Source: Polaribacter sp. Q13 (GTDB lineage: Bacteria; Bacteroidota; Bacteroidia; Flavobacteriales; Flavobacteriaceae). From it: a stretch of DNA of 64,000 nucleotides. The notes under the pieces are model-generated. The model was given only the letters and a program-made list of their open reading frames with translations. It made no database searches and was not told the DNA's origin. Shown in pieces: positions 61,663 to 64,000 of the stretch. Where the stretch lies: positions 1,446,001 through 1,510,000 of the forward strand of contig NZ_CP074436.1 of assembly GCF_016858305.2 (NCBI RefSeq), written 5' to 3'. Within the stretch, counting starts at the first letter, position 1. Each line of letters starts with the position of its first letter. Made by a program: the position numbers and the translations under genes.

Positions 61663-64000
61663 GGTGTTCCTCAGTCAGTTGAGAGTAAATTACAAATTTT
61701 CACAAATGAATTAAACAACTATCATAGTTCTACAGATTTTTTTGATTATTTTCTAAATAAGATTGATGCAAATATCTATCCAAAAAAGTATGAGAAAACC
61801 GAAAAAGCAGATAACTTCATTACAAATCAAAGGGTTGAGAAGGAATACCCAATTAAAAGGCTTACAGCTTTTATAGACGCTCCAATTGAGATACATTTAT
61901 TATCTGTTCTTTGGACAATAAAAGATGGTGTTCAAATTGACTCCAAACTTGGAAGTAACTGTATTGGAAATAGATTATTACTAAGTAAGGATAAGAAAAA
62001 TATTGTCCACGGTTCTGGCCTATTTAAACCATATTTCAAACAATATCAAAAATGGAGAGACGATTCTGTAAGTGTTGCTCAAGAATTAATAAAAAATGAA
62101 AGAGATGTACTTTTTCTCAATTTAGATGTTAAAGATTATTTTCATTCTGTTAGAATACCAAACAAATTAATTCATAGTGAGGATAGAACTCATTATAAAA
62201 TAGCTTATAATAATCTAAACAAGCTCTTTTTAAAAATTCATCATATTTATACGGATAAAATAACGGAACAATATGAGCAACCATATGATTTCTCGAATGA
62301 GTTGAAACGTAATGATAATAATGAACTATTAGAGTTTATATTACCTATTGGTCTTTTATCTTCTTTCGTTCTTGCAAATGACTATCTAAAAGATTTTGAT
62401 AAAAGAATTGTAGAAAAATACAAACCTGCATATTACGGAAGATATGTTGATGATATTTTATTAGTTCTTGCTGACCCTAATCCAAATTCAAGTAATGAAG
62501 AAGAAAATGAAGATTTTAAATTCTCATTTTCTGAATACAAAAAGAGAATTAAAAGGAAAAATGGTATTCATTATAAAATCACCTTCGAAGAAGAAACTCT
62601 TAATGAAATTGAAAAATATATTATATCTAACCTAAGTCCATTAATCAACCTTGTTGATTCTCCTTTTTCTAAAGACTCAAGTAATTCTAAAGGAAGGGTT
62701 TTTAAAATAAATGGTAAGAAATCATTATTCTGTCAAAGTGAAAAAACACTTCTTTACTACTTTGATTCGGAAGAATCAGATATGGTAATAAATAAATTAA
62801 AAAAAGAATTAGAAGAGAGAACTAGTGAATTTAGAGATTTACCAAATCACGACAATTCTTTAGGAGAGTTTGAAAAAAGCGCATATCATTTAGATTATAA
62901 TGGAACAGAAGGAAAAATTAAAACCCTACAAGATTATAAAGAAAACAGATATGGCTTAACTTTATTTCTTTCTAATCAAATATTCAGTTCTTTAAATCAC
63001 GAACGCAATATTTCTGAAAAAGAAAAAAATCAAGTTCTTAAATTTTTCAAAGGCTCTACTTGTTTGGAATTTTATCGCTTATGGGAAAGAGTTTTTACCT
63101 ATTTTTTAGTCAACAAAGAACCTAAATCATACATAGATTTTTATATCCATTGTGCGGAGCAAATAGATAATATTGGTAAAAAAGATATTGAGTTTATTGA
63201 AAACACAAAAGTAGAATATAGAATTGTTCAAAAATCAATGGCTGAGTATTTAGATTGTGCTCACGAATTAACTATTTCTTTAAATCCAATGTTTTTGAAC
63301 CAAAGCAAAGACATTGAGCGCCATTTTGATTTTAAAACTAGTGAACTATCTAATTCACTACTAGTATACTTTATGAATGATACTGAGATAACAAAATCAA
63401 ATTCAGTTTGGCAAAATAGATTTAGAGAAACGAATATGATTAGGCATCAATATGTTTCAACACCATTATTAAATTACACCAAAGACTCTAAAAAAGGATA
63501 TAGCAATTTACTAAAGCTTCAATTTGATATTGAGTCTTATGAATTGGATGATGAGCTTATTAAAAACTCTCCAAGACCTATAAAGTTTTGGGAATGTTGC
63601 TTTGCTTCTACTTTTTCAGAGTTGTCAAAATTCAATAAATCAAAATGCAAAGAAGAGAATGGATACCACTTGACAGATATTTTAGGTCCGATAATAAAAA
63701 AAGAGAAAGATCAATTAACTAAAGAAAAAACTTCAACAGAAGAGTACTATTTAGATTATGCTTTTGATATTTACTTAAATGGTAATTCAAATCATTTACC
63801 TCATTATATTTTAAGCGACAAGAAATTAAAATCAAGTTTTTTTAATTTAGTAAATCGAAACGATAATTTAGATAACCAAAATCAAATTAAAGAATTTCGA
63901 GTAAATTCTAAAGATAAAATTAAGGAACCGAGTATTTCATTTGCTAATACAGAAGTCACAGAGAGTAACATTGTCAAAGGTGTTAGGAATGAACCGAATT
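61663..64000 (+). pseudogene. Large reverse transcriptase, 5' end cut by IS copy 3, 3' end outside window
   Basis: An open frame of at least 779 codons from the IS edge to the window end, with no early in-frame Met, so the N-terminus was lost to the IS. RT motifs: DVLFLNLDVKDYFHSVRI (motif A, Asp at 62125-62127), LEFILPIGLLSSFVLANDYL (motif B-like) and YYGRYVDDILLVLADP (motif C, YVDD at 62443-62454). A charged C-terminal part of more than 500 residues has no domain I recognise. There is no maturase or HNH domain, so not a standard group II intron RT. It resembles the unknown-group/defence-associated RT class; subtype cannot be assigned. Confidence 0.78.

Overview
The window looks like chromosomal DNA of a marine-type Flavobacteriaceae bacterium (Bacteroidota). 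The DNA is very AT-rich. Promoters have the Bacteroidota form (TTG, 19 bp, TAnnTTTG). There is a SusC/SusD outer-membrane import pair with an ECF sigma factor and a FecR anti-sigma factor, a type IX secretion sorting tail, an RteC protein and the family-typical DUF493, YqgE and START-like housekeeping proteins. The species cannot be named from sequence alone.

Layout. (1) 1-7.3 kb is ordinary core genome: peptidyl-prolyl isomerase, DUF493, AAA ATPase, recQ, fmt, HU, YqgE, class IV aminotransferase and a START-like protein. (2) 7.35-12.4 kb: a tRNA-Met gene is followed by a tyrosine integrase and a small mobile-element backbone (RecA-fold ATPase, DUF6371 primase-like protein, a perfect 16-bp inverted repeat). 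(3) 12.4-31.8 kb is the most unusual part: about 20 imperfect-palindromic repeats of about 133 bp separate small cassettes, all in the same orientation. The repeats have the layout of integron attC sites (R''-L''-hairpin-L'-R'). In 18 of 19 cassettes the first 9-10 bases are the exact reverse complement of the last 9-10, as expected for cassettes that were once circles. A decayed tyrosine-recombinase gene sits at the array's proximal end and no intact integron integrase is seen, so this is a CALIN-like (attC cluster lacking integrase) array. Cassettes encode secreted proteins and lipoproteins, an AlbA_2 protein, a putative phage-abortive-infection protein, an ABC ATPase, a DMP19-like protein, a YIP1 membrane protein, a LytTR regulator with a CPBP protease, and an ion-channel-like gene broken by an IS. 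Six cassettes carry no ORF but share a small set of sequence motifs. (4) 29-33 kb: two copies of an IS3-family element in opposite orientation and the tail of an IS256-family element. (5) 33.5-48.8 kb, mostly minus strand: RteC, a membrane LuxR-type regulator, then an ECF sigma/FecR/SusC/SusD/lipoprotein/M16 protease/lipoprotein/metallophosphoesterase locus for regulated uptake of an unknown substrate. (6) 49.2-64 kb: a 46-bp copy of the tRNA-Met 3' end in inverted orientation, then a putative defence island (excisionase-like HTH, DNA methyltransferase, RhuM, DEAD-box helicase, GIY-YIG nuclease, two membrane proteins, a PD-(D/E)XK/DUF5655 protein), a third IS3 copy, and a 5'-truncated large reverse transcriptase that runs off the window.

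How it fits together. The tRNA-Met gene was the entry point of a tyrosine-recombinase element. The attC array lies inside or next to it. IS3 copies have since broken genes and probably rearranged the island: the two att ends are now inverted relative to each other, and inversion of the DNA between IS copies 2 and 3 would put them back in direct orientation. Assignments rest on motif reading without database searches.
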